From an uncultured SAR86 cluster bacterium (lineage in GTDB: Bacteria > Pseudomonadota > Gammaproteobacteria > Magnimaribacterales > D2472), in assembly GCA_902635645.1 (NCBI GenBank), contig CACPON010000002.1, forward strand, positions 1-32,625: a stretch of DNA of 32,625 nucleotides, given 5' to 3'. Positions 1 to 9,305 of the stretch are shown in pieces. A program made the translations under genes and the position numbers. Positions within the stretch are counted from its first letter, which is position 1. Each line of letters opens with the position of its first letter. The notes under the pieces were generated by a model, which was not told where the DNA came from, did no database searches, and was given only the letters and a program-made list of their open reading frames with translations.

Positions 1-2
1 TG

Positions 3-170
3 CTAGTCCTTCCTGGTCAAGGCTTATTTACAATCATTATCGGTTTAATGATGAGCAATTATCCTGGCAAGTATTCTATTGAGAAAAAATTTATTGCTAT
101 TCCTACAATTTTAAAATCTATAAACTGGCTAAGAAGAAAATCAAATAAGCCACCGATAAGAATTACTTAA
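3..170 (+). CDS. PGPGW-type small membrane protein, C-terminal part
   Basis: An open frame enters from the left edge and ends at the TAA at 168-170, giving about 55 C-terminal residues. It begins LVLPGQGLFTIIIGLMM, a Pro-Gly-rich turn leading into a hydrophobic segment, followed by a YPGK motif, a basic stretch, an INWLRRK motif and a PPIRI end. This layout (LPG-x-G, membrane helix, PGK, INWLR, PP) is what I know from the small PGPGW-type inner-membrane proteins of gammaproteobacteria, whose role is unknown. The start lies outside the window. Its last 4 bases overlap the end of the convergent gene on the minus strand. Confidence 0.6.
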   Translation, partial: LVLPGQGLFTIIIGLMMSNYPGKYSIEKKFIAIPTILKSINWLRRKSNKPPIRIT

Positions 171-748
171 AGACTAGAAATTTTTTCAATGTACTTTGAT
201 AAGATTGAAAGTCTTTGAGTGGCATCAAATGCTTCAAGTAAATTTTGCTTCTGGATTGAAGTAAGCGGAATCAGGCCTGCAAGATGGTAGGCAACAGAAT
301 CAGCAGAATTAAAATCTACTTTGATTGGAAGTTCATTAACTTTTGGATGCTTTATTATCTGAGATAAGATATTAATTATATCAGGATACTCTGCTAACAA
401 AGCTTGATTGTCAACCTCAGGATCTATTTCGGGCTTGATATCTGCAATATGCAATCCATCTTCAAGTTGGCATATATTGTTAATTGAAACTTTAGTTTCA
501 GCTTTTACAGTTATGCCAAGAAGACCATTTGGAAGATTATTAAAATCAACTATTTCAACATAAGTACCTTTTTTAGAAATTCCAAATTCAGATGCATCAT
601 TTATTTTCAAAACAATTACAAACCCATGGCTATCTGACATACATTTCTTAATCATCTTTAGATATCTTGGTTCAAAAATTTGTAGTGATTGAATGCTACC
701 AGGCAGAGCAACCAAGCCAAGAGGAAAAACAGGCAAGTTATTTTTCAT
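167..748 (-). CDS. Lon N-terminal (substrate-binding) domain protein
   Basis: A 193-residue protein formed only of the Lon substrate-binding domain. The opening residues show the family signature: PVFPLGLVALPG at 6-17, then the IFEPRYLKMI motif at about 24-33. There is no AAA+ or protease domain, so it is not a protease by itself. Stand-alone proteins of this family are widespread in gammaproteobacteria and of uncertain role, perhaps in recognising unfolded peptides. The ATG at 746-748 overlaps the TGA of the upstream mpl gene as ATGA, so the two are very likely co-transcribed and translationally coupled. The 3' end overlaps the convergent PGPGW gene by 4 bases. Confidence 0.85.
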   Translation of the reverse strand: MKNNLPVFPLGLVALPGSIQSLQIFEPRYLKMIKKCMSDSHGFVIVLKINDASEFGISKKGTYVEIVDFNNLPNGLLGITVKAETKVSINNICQLEDGLHIADIKPEIDPEVDNQALLAEYPDIINILSQIIKHPKVNELPIKVDFNSADSVAYHLAGLIPLTSIQKQNLLEAFDATQRLSILSKYIEKISSL

Positions 749-2037
749 GATAAGAAATCAATAATCGGTTCATAAAGTTTACTACTATCTTTATTTGTCA
801 TTAAAAGAACAACATCATAATCTTTTATAATACTTTTTATATTACCAATACATTCATCATGGTGGTTGAAAGATTCATCATCTTTAATAACTTTGTTGTG
901 ATCAAGCCATATTACTTTATCAAAAGCAGTTACTGAATCAAAAATGGCATTACCATGAGATCCAGAGGACATAGTGTTTGATCCAAGCTCGATAATTCCT
1001 AATATTTTATTTTCTTTAAATTCATTTCTGATAGCTTCTGATGCATAGGTTATTGCAGTTGGGTGATGTGCAAAATCATCATAAATTTTCACACCAGAAT
1101 GTTCTCCTTTATATTCCAGCCTTCTTCGCACTCCATTGAAACTTTCTAACGCCTCAATAGAATCGTTTGCTGATATACCGCATGTGGTTGCGGCCATAAT
1201 TGCTGAAACATAATTTTTAAAATTATGCTCTCCAATTAAGGGTAAGGAGTTTAATAAAAATATATCTTCATCTATTTTTATTTCTTTAGAACTAAAATTA
1301 ATTTTTAAATTTTTATCATTAATTTTAATAACATTTGACCAGCATCCCATATCGAGAACATCTAGAACATTCCTATCATCATAAAAACATACGATATTTC
1401 CGTTGGATGGAATAATTTTTAAAAGATGATGAAATTGTTTTTTTATATCATCTAAATTATTAAATATATCAGCATGATCAAACTCTATATTGTTAATAAC
1501 AAGGGTATCGGGCGAGTAATGAATAAATTTTGATCTTTTATCAAAAAAAGCCGAATCATATTCATCAGCCTCAATAACAAATATTTCATCGGTTCCAAGA
1601 GAAGCTGAACCATCAATATCATTTGAAATTCCACCAACTAAATAACCAATATCCCTACCTGATGACTGAAGAATATGTGTAAGCATATAAGAGGTAGTTG
1701 TTTTACCATGTGTTCCTGATACAGCAAATACTTTTCTATTTCTAAGAATTTCACTAAGCATTTCAGGTCCTGATTTAAATGGAAGACGATTATTTAATAT
1801 ATGTTCAACGGATTCATTTCCTCTCGATAATGCATTGCCAATTACATATAAATCAGCCTCAGGAAGATCGTCTAATGCATAACCCTTTATTAAATCAATT
1901 TTTAAAGCATCTAGATGCTCTGACATCGGTGGGTAAAATTGCATATCTGAACCTGAGACATCATGACCGGAGTCTTTGAGTATTTGCGCAAGGCCACCCA
2001 TAAAAGTTCCACAGATGCCTAAGATATGTATCTTCAT
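745..2037 (-). CDS. mpl: UDP-N-acetylmuramate:L-Ala-gamma-D-Glu-meso-DAP ligase
   Basis: Mpl ligates the tripeptide recovered from old peptidoglycan to UDP-MurNAc in the cytoplasm (cell-wall recycling). The 430-residue protein has the Mur-ligase order: a Rossmann-like N-terminal domain opening HILGICGTFMGGLA, the ATP-binding P-loop SGTHGKTTT at about 107-115, a central domain with EADEYDSAFFDKRSKF, and a C-terminal domain with YDDFAHHPTAI. IHILGICGTFMGG and EADEYD.AFFDKRSKF point to Mpl rather than MurC. It is slightly shorter than the E. coli enzyme. No Shine-Dalgarno precedes the ATG; a TATTAT hexamer ends 7 bases before it (2045-2050 on the minus strand), so the mRNA may be nearly leaderless. 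Confidence 0.93.
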   Translation of the reverse strand: MKIHILGICGTFMGGLAQILKDSGHDVSGSDMQFYPPMSEHLDALKIDLIKGYALDDLPEADLYVIGNALSRGNESVEHILNNRLPFKSGPEMLSEILRNRKVFAVSGTHGKTTTSYMLTHILQSSGRDIGYLVGGISNDIDGSASLGTDEIFVIEADEYDSAFFDKRSKFIHYSPDTLVINNIEFDHADIFNNLDDIKKQFHHLLKIIPSNGNIVCFYDDRNVLDVLDMGCWSNVIKINDKNLKINFSSKEIKIDEDIFLLNSLPLIGEHNFKNYVSAIMAATTCGISANDSIEALESFNGVRRRLEYKGEHSGVKIYDDFAHHPTAITYASEAIRNEFKENKILGIIELGSNTMSSGSHGNAIFDSVTAFDKVIWLDHNKVIKDDESFNHHDECIGNIKSIIKDYDVVLLMTNKDSSKLYEPIIDFLS

Positions 2038-2090
2038 ATTAGTTATAATACTTTAACAAATTTTATTACAACATATTTGGGTGGGGAAAA

Positions 2091-3341
2091 ATGAAAAAAA
2101 ATGCTTTATATGCTCAATCTGGTGGTGTGACTGCAGTAATAAATGCAACAGCAGGAGCTTTAATTCTGGAAGCAAAAAAAAGCAATAAGATTGGAAAGGT
2201 TTTTGCTGCTAAAAATGGAATACTAGGAGCACTTCGTGAAGATTTGATTGATACATCAAAAGAATCAAATAATTCTCTATTATCCTTAAGGTACAGACCG
2301 GGTGGTATATTTGGATCTTGTAGGTTTAAGCTCAAAGATCTTGAGACAAGCGAAAAAGAATATAGAAGACTAATTGAGGTATTCAAGGCTCATAATATTG
2401 GTTATTTTTTTTACAATGGCGGGAACGATTCCGCTGATACTGCTTTTAAGGTTTCTCAAATAAGTAAAAAACTTAAGTATCCAATCCAATGTATTGCTAT
2501 TCCAAAAACAGTAGATAATGACTTAGCAATCACAGATTGTTGTCCTGGTTTTGGCTCTGCAGCTAAATATATTGCAACCTCAATACAAGAAGCTTCATTG
2601 GATGTTCAGTCAATGTCAGAAACCTCAACAAAGGTTTTTATTATGGAGGTGATGGGAAGGCATGCTGGATGGATGGCTGCTTCATCAGCTTTGGCAAGAA
2701 AAAACAAAGGAGATGCTCCACATATTATTCTTTTGCCAGAAATTACTTTTAATCAAAAAGAGTTCTTATCACTCGTAAAGAAAACTGTTTCAGATAAAGG
2801 TTTTTGTGTTGTTGTTGTGTCAGAGGGTGTTAAAAACAGCAAAGGTAAATTTCTTTCTGAATCAAATACAAAAGATGCTTTTGGGCATGCTCAATTAGGC
2901 GGGGTTGCTCCTTATATAGCAGAACTTATTAGCACAAAATTAAAACTTAAAAACCATTGGGCTGTTTCTGATTATCTTCAAAGAAGTGCAAGTCATATAG
3001 CTTCAAAAGTAGATTTAGCCCATGCAGAAGCTGTTGGATCCCATGCTATCAAATATGCTTTAGCAGGTATGAATGGCGTAATGCCAATAATTGTAAGAAC
3101 TAAAAGTAGTAAATATAAATGGAAAATAGAACCAGCTCCACTATCTAAAATTGCCAATCTAGAAAAAAAATTACCAAAATCTTTTATTACAAAAAACGGA
3201 ATGGGCGTTACTGCAAAAGCATTAGATTATCTAAACCCACTTATTCAGGGAGAATCAAATCCTCCTTTTAAAAATGGAATTCCAGATTTAAAAGAATTTA
3301 AATTGGTGCCTGTTCAAAAAAAATTAACTACTTGGCGATAA
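2091..3341 (+). CDS. pfp: Pyrophosphate-dependent 6-phosphofructokinase
   Basis: A 416-residue phosphofructokinase-family enzyme interconverting fructose 6-phosphate and fructose 1,6-bisphosphate. The phosphoryl donor can be read from two sites. The GGDGS loop of ATP enzymes is GGNDS here (110-114, with Asp at the usual Gly position), and the PGTIDND loop is PKTVDND (138-144, with Lys in place of Gly). Asp plus Lys at these positions is the accepted marker of PPi dependence. Other motifs are GFGSAA and the MGRHAGW substrate loop. PPi use makes the step reversible and saves ATP. A GGTGGGG sequence lies just before the ATG. It is divergent from mpl by 53 bases, and its stop codon abuts that of the convergent DUF2244 gene. 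Confidence 0.92.
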   Translation: MKKNALYAQSGGVTAVINATAGALILEAKKSNKIGKVFAAKNGILGALREDLIDTSKESNNSLLSLRYRPGGIFGSCRFKLKDLETSEKEYRRLIEVFKAHNIGYFFYNGGNDSADTAFKVSQISKKLKYPIQCIAIPKTVDNDLAITDCCPGFGSAAKYIATSIQEASLDVQSMSETSTKVFIMEVMGRHAGWMAASSALARKNKGDAPHIILLPEITFNQKEFLSLVKKTVSDKGFCVVVVSEGVKNSKGKFLSESNTKDAFGHAQLGGVAPYIAELISTKLKLKNHWAVSDYLQRSASHIASKVDLAHAEAVGSHAIKYALAGMNGVMPIIVRTKSSKYKWKIEPAPLSKIANLEKKLPKSFITKNGMGVTAKALDYLNPLIQGESNPPFKNGIPDLKEFKLVPVQKKLTTWR

Positions 3342-3824
3342 TCAAGGATTAGCATTTAAGTCCTCAATAATTTTTGAAATATTCTCTTTTAGCTCAACCT
3401 TTTCTTTGTCATTTAAGAAAGATCCTATTTCTACATCTTCACCCTTAGAGCGAAAACTTAGTTTAAGTACCTTATTAATATCTTTTGAAATTTGAAAAGA
3501 AGTAAAAGTTCTAAATTCTTCCCAACGATACTCAGCTTTATGAATGCCTTTTTCTACTATTACCTTATCTTTAGACAAGAATATTTTTTCTCTTTTACCA
3601 CTCCACCTAAAATTTAAATAAAATGCTAAAAGCAAAATACTTATTTCTAGACCGGCAAATGGCAATATCAAAGTTGCGCCTACTAAATAAAATATAGTTG
3701 CTATCCCAAGGCAAATAAATGCAATGCTTGAAATAAATATTACTCTGTATGTTCCAGTTAACGAGCTATTAGGTTTTATGTATACTCCAAATGAATTTGG
3801 ACTAATTTTTTGAATAGAAACCAC
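3342..3824 (-). CDS. DUF2244 family integral membrane protein
   Basis: A 160-residue protein. It opens with the PNSSLTG-type family motif (18-24), then two hydrophobic segments at about 27-46 and 48-68 joined by a short turn containing LPFAGLEI, typical of DUF2244. A cytoplasmic beta-rich domain follows, with VIVEKG and a Glu/Lys-rich end. Function is unknown; in proteobacteria such genes often sit beside respiratory genes, which is not the case here. The start is GTG (3822-3824) with no Shine-Dalgarno. Only 15 bases separate it from the divergent argD-like start, and a TATATT hexamer ends 5 bases before the GTG, consistent with a leaderless transcript. Confidence 0.75.
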   Translation of the reverse strand: MVSIQKISPNSFGVYIKPNSSLTGTYRVIFISSIAFICLGIATIFYLVGATLILPFAGLEISILLLAFYLNFRWSGKREKIFLSKDKVIVEKGIHKAEYRWEEFRTFTSFQISKDINKVLKLSFRSKGEDVEIGSFLNDKEKVELKENISKIIEDLNANP

Positions 3825-3839
3825 GATACAATATAACTA
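3825..3839. promoter_or_regulatory. 15-bp divergent gap with overlapping -10-like hexamers
   Basis: This is the whole space between two divergent start codons. On the plus strand TACAAT (3827-3832) would place transcription start at about 3839, next to the argD ATG. On the minus strand TATATT (3835-3830) would place it at about 3823, on the GTG of the DUF2244 gene. Neither strand has room for a ribosome binding site inside the gap. The -35 regions would lie inside the opposite coding sequences and are not convincing. The background is AT-rich, so this is a hypothesis. Confidence 0.35.
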
Positions 3840-5039
3840 ATGAAAAAAATTATTAATGACTATGCAAATTATACGGTGCCTTTTTACGGACCAGCAGATT
3901 TTGTTGTAAAAAAAGCAAAAGGTTCGTATGTATGGGATATAAATAATAAGAAATATATTGATTTTACTGCTGGCATAGCTGTAACAAATTTAGGCCATAG
4001 TAACAGCGAATTAACAAAAATTCTAAATCAGCAATCTAAAAATGTATGGCATTTATCAAACTTATACATAAACGAACATGCCGTTCAACTATCAAAAAAA
4101 TTATGTCAAAAGACCTTTGCTGATAAAGTTTTCTTTTGTAATTCGGGGGCTGAATCAATAGAGGCTGCAGTTAAAACAGCAAGAAAATATACATCCAAGA
4201 AATTCAAAAAAGATAAGAATGAAATTATATCTTTTTCAAGTTCATTTCATGGCAGAACAATGCTCGGTATTGCTTTAGCAAAAGCAAAGAATCTTATTGA
4301 TGGTTTTGCACCTCTGCCTAAAGGCATAAAAAATCATCCATATAATAAAATTGAGGGCCTAGAGAAATTATTTTCAGATAAAACTTCAGCAGTTATTCTT
4401 GAATTAGTTCAGTGGCAGTCTGGAATAACAAAAGCAGATCAAAAGTTTATTTCAAAAATTAAACAACTTGCTAGAAAACATAAAGCTTTAATAATTATTG
4501 ATGAAGTTCAGTCTGGTATTGGAAGAACGGGTACATTTTTTGCGTATGAACAATTTAATTTAGCTCCAGATATTTTATGTTTTGCTAAAGGTATAGCAAA
4601 TGGATTTCCTTTAGGGGGAATTCTTACTTCAAATAAAATAGCTAGTGCTATGACGGTTGGTTCGCATGGAACAACATTTGGAGGTGGACCAATTGCTTGT
4701 GCTATAGGCTCATCAGTTGTTGACACAATTTCTAAAAAATCTTTTCTACAAAAAGTAACTAAAAAAGAAAAGATATTTATAAATGAGCTCGATTCAATAA
4801 GTAAAAAACTGGGATGTATTCAATCAATATCTTCAGCAGGTTTATGGGTTAGCGTTGAATTTAATCAGGGTATAAATATAGATAATTTGATTGCTCTGGC
4901 TCATACGAAAGGTCTTATGATCTTGAAAGCAAATATTAATACAGTCAGATTTTCTCCAAGTTTAATCATAGAAGATGATCTGATTAAAAAAGGTTTAGGG
5001 ATTTTTGAATCTTCTATTCTTGCTCTTCTGAAGAAATAG
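3840..5039 (+). CDS. argD: Acetylornithine/ornithine-type class III aminotransferase
   Basis: A 399-residue PLP enzyme of the acetylornithine/succinyldiaminopimelate aminotransferase type (arginine and possibly lysine biosynthesis). Visible are the cofactor site NSGAES (101-106), FHGRT (137-141), the PLP-binding Asp in [11 protein letters not shown] (D221), the Schiff-base lysine K250 in [13 protein letters not shown], and HGTTFGGGP. The length is normal for ArgD. One unusual point: the family loop normally reading EPVQGEGG is ELVQWQSG here (188-195), so the gating Glu is Gln193, with Trp192 beside it. Specificity could therefore differ from classical ArgD. The 3' end overlaps convergent parC by 26 bases. 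No Shine-Dalgarno sequence is seen. Confidence 0.8.
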   Translation: MKKIINDYANYTVPFYGPADFVVKKAKGSYVWDINNKKYIDFTAGIAVTNLGHSNSELTKILNQQSKNVWHLSNLYINEHAVQLSKKLCQKTFADKVFFCNSGAESIEAAVKTARKYTSKKFKKDKNEIISFSSSFHGRTMLGIALAKAKNLIDGFAPLPKGIKNHPYNKIEGLEKLFSDKTSAVILELVQWQSGITKADQKFISKIKQLARKHKALIIIDEVQSGIGRTGTFFAYEQFNLAPDILCFAKGIANGFPLGGILTSNKIASAMTVGSHGTTFGGGPIACAIGSSVVDTISKKSFLQKVTKKEKIFINELDSISKKLGCIQSISSAGLWVSVEFNQGINIDNLIALAHTKGLMILKANINTVRFSPSLIIEDDLIKKGLGIFESSILALLKK

Positions 5040-7275
5040 TTTCAACCTCTTCAATCATTCTATCTACTTTTCTGTAGCCTTGAGGCAACATATTTCCTCG
5101 TTTAGCTCTAGAAGAAATATAGTTCTCTAAATCCTTTAATTTTAAAGTTAAAAATCTTTTGCCGCTCTCAATTCTTAATGAACTAACAGGAGATAGAAGC
5201 TGTGCATGAGCCATGAATTCTTCTTTTGCAACAAATTTTGGTGTTGGAATATTAATTATCTTATTTCCTTTACCTTTCGCAAGAACAGGTAATTCATCTA
5301 TTTTAAATATTAGCAATCTCCCAATATTTGATACAGCAGCAATATAAACATGATCATCTCGAACCCTTATAGCTCTTAAGAGATCAGCATCATTGGGTAG
5401 TTTCATGAAAGCCCTACCTGACTTTTTATTAGAAACCATATTTTTAAATTCTGAAATATAACCATATCCAGCATTATTCATAATCAAATATTTATCATCA
5501 TCATTACCAATTAAGGTCGATATAAATTTGACCCCAGAATCTGCAGTGACTCTGCCTGAAATTGGATCACCCATGCCCCTTGCTGATGGAAGTGAATGAC
5601 TTGGAAGAGAATACGCTTTACCATTTGAATCAAGAAAGACTGCAAGCTGATTACTTTTTCCACGACAGAAATCTTGAAGCTTATCTTCTCCTCGATATGA
5701 TAAAGAACTTGGATCAATTTCATGCCCTTTTGCGCTTCTAATCCATCCAGCTTCTGAAAGAACTACTGTTATAGATTCAGTTACCAGCGTTTCCTCCTCA
5801 GAGAATACTTTTGCTTCAGAAGACTCTTTTATTGGAGACTTTCTTTCATCACCAAACTCATCTTTTATTTCAAGCAATTCTTTTTTGATTAGGGTTTTGA
5901 GTCTAGTTTTAGAATTCAATATTTTTTCAATATCATCTCTTTCCTCAACTAACGAATCTCTCTCTTGTTCAAGTTTAATTTGTTCAAGCTTTGCAAGTTG
6001 CCTTAATCTAATTTCAAGAATTGCATTGGCTTGAATATCTGATAGTTTGAAAGCTTTTATAATTTCTTTTTTAGGCTCATCTGATTCTCTTATGATTTTG
6101 ATAACCTTATCAAGATCCAAATAAACTATTAAAAGACCCTCAAGGATATGAAGCCTATCATTAACCTGATCTAGTCTATGCTCTAATTTTCTTGTAACTG
6201 TATTTTTTCTAAAAACAAGCCACTCTTTAAGCAATTCAACTAATGAGAAAACTTTTGGGCCACCTTTCAAAGAAATAAGGTTCATATTTGCTCTGTAATT
6301 CTTTTGAAGATCGGTTGATGCAAACAGATGATTCATAACATCTTCTGCATTCACTCGATTAGACTTTAATGTAATTACTAGTCTTACTGGTTCTTCATGA
6401 TCGCCCTCGTCAGCTAAATCCACAACCATGGGTATTTTCTTTTTAAGCATTTGGTCAGCTATCTGTTCGAGAATTTTTGAGCCAGAAGCCTGATAAGGAA
6501 GAGCATTAATAATAATTTCATTTTTTTCCTGTTCCCAATGGGCTTGTGCTTTAAACCCCCCTCTTCCAGTCGAATAAATTTCTTCAAGCTCTTCATTGCT
6601 TGCAATAATTGGTGCATGGTTTGAAAAATCAGGTCCTTTAATGATTTTCAAAAGGTCTTTTAATTCTGATTTTGGGTTTTCCAAAACATGAATGGTCGCA
6701 TCTATGACTTCATTAATATTATGTGATGGAATATCAGTTGCCATTCCCACAGCGATACCAGAGGTACCATTTAATAGAATAGATGGCAATTTAGCAGGAA
6801 AAATTACTGGCTCTAAAAGAGAGCCATCAAAGTTTGGCTGCCAATCAACTGTTCCTGACTTGAGCTCAGAGATCAACAAATCTGCAAATTTAGTTAATTT
6901 TGATTCTGTATACCTCATTGCTGCAAATGATTTAGGATCATCTTGTGAACCCCAGTTACCCTGACCATCTACAAGAGGATATTTAAAGGAAAAATTCTGA
7001 GCCATTAAAACCATGGCTTCATAAGCAGCACTATCTCCATGGGGATGAAACTTACCTATGACATCGCCGACAGTTCTTGCTGATTTTTTATACTTAGATC
7101 CCGCATCTAATCCCAATTCAGACATGGCATATAAGATCCTTCTTTGAACTGGTTTTAATCCATCCCCAATATTTGGTAAAGCTCTATCTAAAATTACATA
7201 CATTGCATAATTTAGATAAGATTCTTCTGCGTACTGTTTAAGGCTTATTGAATTTGTATCTGATTGCTCTTTCAT
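5014..7275 (-). CDS. parC: DNA topoisomerase IV subunit A
   Basis: ParC is the cleavage subunit of topoisomerase IV (with ParE), which unlinks daughter chromosomes. The 753-residue protein carries the catalytic tyrosine Y122 in [11 protein letters not shown] and the conserved [12 protein letters not shown] helix. In that helix S82 and E86 match the quinolone-relevant Ser80 and Glu84 of E. coli, so the region looks wild type. Next come the [12 protein letters not shown] segment, the winged-helix/tower region, a coiled coil at about 360-490, and a shortened beta-pinwheel C-terminal domain. ParC rather than GyrA is favoured by its length and by being immediately downstream of parE with a 2-base gap. 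The 3' end overlaps the argD end by 26 bases. Confidence 0.95.
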   Translation of the reverse strand: MKEQSDTNSISLKQYAEESYLNYAMYVILDRALPNIGDGLKPVQRRILYAMSELGLDAGSKYKKSARTVGDVIGKFHPHGDSAAYEAMVLMAQNFSFKYPLVDGQGNWGSQDDPKSFAAMRYTESKLTKFADLLISELKSGTVDWQPNFDGSLLEPVIFPAKLPSILLNGTSGIAVGMATDIPSHNINEVIDATIHVLENPKSELKDLLKIIKGPDFSNHAPIIASNEELEEIYSTGRGGFKAQAHWEQEKNEIIINALPYQASGSKILEQIADQMLKKKIPMVVDLADEGDHEEPVRLVITLKSNRVNAEDVMNHLFASTDLQKNYRANMNLISLKGGPKVFSLVELLKEWLVFRKNTVTRKLEHRLDQVNDRLHILEGLLIVYLDLDKVIKIIRESDEPKKEIIKAFKLSDIQANAILEIRLRQLAKLEQIKLEQERDSLVEERDDIEKILNSKTRLKTLIKKELLEIKDEFGDERKSPIKESSEAKVFSEEETLVTESITVVLSEAGWIRSAKGHEIDPSSLSYRGEDKLQDFCRGKSNQLAVFLDSNGKAYSLPSHSLPSARGMGDPISGRVTADSGVKFISTLIGNDDDKYLIMNNAGYGYISEFKNMVSNKKSGRAFMKLPNDADLLRAIRVRDDHVYIAAVSNIGRLLIFKIDELPVLAKGKGNKIINIPTPKFVAKEEFMAHAQLLSPVSSLRIESGKRFLTLKLKDLENYISSRAKRGNMLPQGYRKVDRMIEEVETISSEEQE

Positions 7276-7277
7276 AA

Positions 7278-9173
7278 TTATATTTTTGCTAATGAGCCTT
7301 TTTTCTCAAGCCATTCTTTTCTTGCAGCTGCATTTTTCTTTGATAAAAGAAGATCCATCATTGAGTTAGCATTATCGCTGGAACTAATAGAAAGTTTTAC
7401 AAGCTGTCTTGTTGATGGATCCATGACAGTTTCTCTTAACTGAGAAGGATTCATCTCTCCTAAACCTTTGAATCTCTGAATATTTATCTTTGGTTTACCT
7501 TTTTTAGTTTTAAAATTTTTAACAATCTCATCCCTTTGAGAGTCATCTAAAGCATATAACACTTCTTTACCACAATCGATTCTATATAGAGGTGGCATAG
7601 AGATATATATACGTCCCTCTTGCACTAAAGGTTTGTAGTGTCTTAAGAACAAAGCACATAATAATGTTGCTATATGTAATCCGTCAGAGTCTGCATCAGC
7701 TAAGATACAAATTTTTCCATATCTTAAAGATGATAAATCACTGTTACCAGGCAATACACCAATAGCAGTAGAAAGATTTTTTATCTCTTGAGATTTTATA
7801 ATTTCAGCACTTTCTAAGTCCCATGTATTTAATATTTTTCCGCGTAGCGGCATTATTGCTTGAAATGATCTTTCTCTAGCCTGCTTAGCTGAACCACCAG
7901 CAGAATCTCCCTCAACAAGAAATAACTCAGTTTCATTTAAATCCTGACTATTACAATCAGAAAGTTTACCTGGTAACGCTGGTCCTTTAAAAGTTTTCTT
8001 TCGTTCTACAATATTAGAAACTTTTGCCCGTGTCTGCGCAGAAATAATTGCAAGCTCAGCAATTTTTTCCCCTTCTTCAGTGTGCGTGTTAAGCCAAATA
8101 CTCATTACATCTTTAGTGGTACTTGAAACAAATGACATGTGATCTTTAGAGTCTAGTCTTTCTTTGGTTTGCCCTGCAAACTGAGGATTTTGTAACTTTG
8201 ATGAAACTATAAAAATAGCATTATTTATTATGTCATCTGCATTTATTTTTAAGCCTTTAGGTAGCAAATTTCTATATTCACAAAATTCTTTTATAGACTC
8301 TAAGAGACCTGATTTAAAACCATTGAGGTGAGAACCGCCTTGGGCGGTAGGAATTAGATTTACATAGGTCTCATCAAGTTTATTTTTAGGTGGTTTTGGA
8401 GACCAATTTATAGCAAACTCTAGTTCCTGAGCACTGCCTTCTTTTGCACATATTATTGAATCTTCTAATATAAGCTCTGAACCCTCTGATGATTCATTAA
8501 GGTAACTTTTTAAGCCATCTTCAAAGTGCCACTTCTCTTTATCATTAGGTTTTTTTTCATTAATAAATTCAATGGTTAAACCCGGGCAAAGCACTGCTTT
8601 TGCCTTGAGTAAGTGTTTTAAGGTTTTAACTTGTACATTAATATCTTCGAAATATACCGGATTAGGCTTAAAGGTTATTGAAGTTCCAGTGTTTCTTAAG
8701 CCAACATCTCCAATTTTCTTGAGCTCACTGACCTTATCGCCGTTACTAAAATCTATTTGAAATTCTTGGGAGTCTCTTTTTACTTTGACTTCTAATGCTT
8801 CGGATAGAGCATTTACAACAGATACTCCAACTCCATGCAGTCCGCCAGAGAAATTATAATCGTCACCTGAAAATTTTGCCCCAGCATGAAGCTTGCACAA
8901 AATTAACTCAACACCAGTAACTTTGTGCTCGGGATGAATATCGACCGGCATTCCTCTTCCATTATCTGAGACTTTGATGTTGCCATCCTTGAGGAGTGAT
9001 ATTTTTATATTTGAACAATGACCAGATAAGGCTTCATCAACTGAATTATCTAAAACTTCTTGTATTAAATGGTTGGGGTTGGATGTATCTGTGTACATCC
9101 CAGGTCTTTTTTTTACAGGATCTAAGCCTGATAAAACCTCGATTGCTTCTGCATCATATGAATTTTTTGCCAA
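7278..9173 (-). CDS. parE: DNA topoisomerase IV subunit B
   Basis: ParE is the ATPase subunit of topoisomerase IV. The 631-residue protein shows the GHKL fold: [11 protein letters not shown] with the catalytic Glu at about 47, DNGRGMP (70-76) and GGLHGVG (110-116). The TOPRIM domain follows with [18 protein letters not shown] (from 421), PLRGKILN and DADSDG (493-498), then a C-terminal GLGEMNP motif. The length matches ParE and not the longer GyrB. The start is TTG (9171-9173). It is chosen because the next residues line up with E. coli ParE up to the AIEVL motif and no ATG fits. An AAGG lies about 10 bases upstream. It is the first gene of the parE-parC operon. Confidence 0.95.
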   Translation of the reverse strand: MAKNSYDAEAIEVLSGLDPVKKRPGMYTDTSNPNHLIQEVLDNSVDEALSGHCSNIKISLLKDGNIKVSDNGRGMPVDIHPEHKVTGVELILCKLHAGAKFSGDDYNFSGGLHGVGVSVVNALSEALEVKVKRDSQEFQIDFSNGDKVSELKKIGDVGLRNTGTSITFKPNPVYFEDINVQVKTLKHLLKAKAVLCPGLTIEFINEKKPNDKEKWHFEDGLKSYLNESSEGSELILEDSIICAKEGSAQELEFAINWSPKPPKNKLDETYVNLIPTAQGGSHLNGFKSGLLESIKEFCEYRNLLPKGLKINADDIINNAIFIVSSKLQNPQFAGQTKERLDSKDHMSFVSSTTKDVMSIWLNTHTEEGEKIAELAIISAQTRAKVSNIVERKKTFKGPALPGKLSDCNSQDLNETELFLVEGDSAGGSAKQARERSFQAIMPLRGKILNTWDLESAEIIKSQEIKNLSTAIGVLPGNSDLSSLRYGKICILADADSDGLHIATLLCALFLRHYKPLVQEGRIYISMPPLYRIDCGKEVLYALDDSQRDEIVKNFKTKKGKPKINIQRFKGLGEMNPSQLRETVMDPSTRQLVKLSISSSDNANSMMDLLLSKKNAAARKEWLEKKGSLAKI

Positions 9174-9262
9174 TTTTAAGATGCCTTAATAATGATTGAA
9201 CTTATGAGAGATATTCTACTCTAAGAAATATTAAAAAAATTATAAAATATAAAAAATTTGTA

Positions 9263-9283
9263 AATGTTTACACTGTAAACATT
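9263..9283. promoter_or_regulatory. Perfect 21-bp palindrome upstream of tolC
   Basis: Two exact 10-base arms, AATGTTTACA and TGTAAACATT, flank a single C. It lies 22 bases before the tolC start, in the 132-base gap shared with divergent parE. A near-perfect palindrome with a one-base centre and arms one helical turn long is typical of an operator for a dimeric repressor, for example of the TetR type, which often control tolC-like efflux genes. No such regulator is encoded in the window. A TATAAAAT (9241-9248) lies upstream and a TAAAAT (9294-9299) downstream; either could be the tolC -10, and in both cases a bound repressor would block transcription. Confidence 0.5.
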
Positions 9284-9305
9284 AATATTGAGTTAAAATA
9301 ACAAC

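Noticed and set aside
6692-6964. 90-residue plus-strand open frame inside parC
   Set aside because: It is antisense to the most conserved part of parC, with no start signal or recognisable motif.
9263-9283. TyrR box at the tolC palindrome
   Set aside because: The TyrR consensus is TGTAAA, six bases, TTTACA; here the half-sites are in the opposite order with one base between them.
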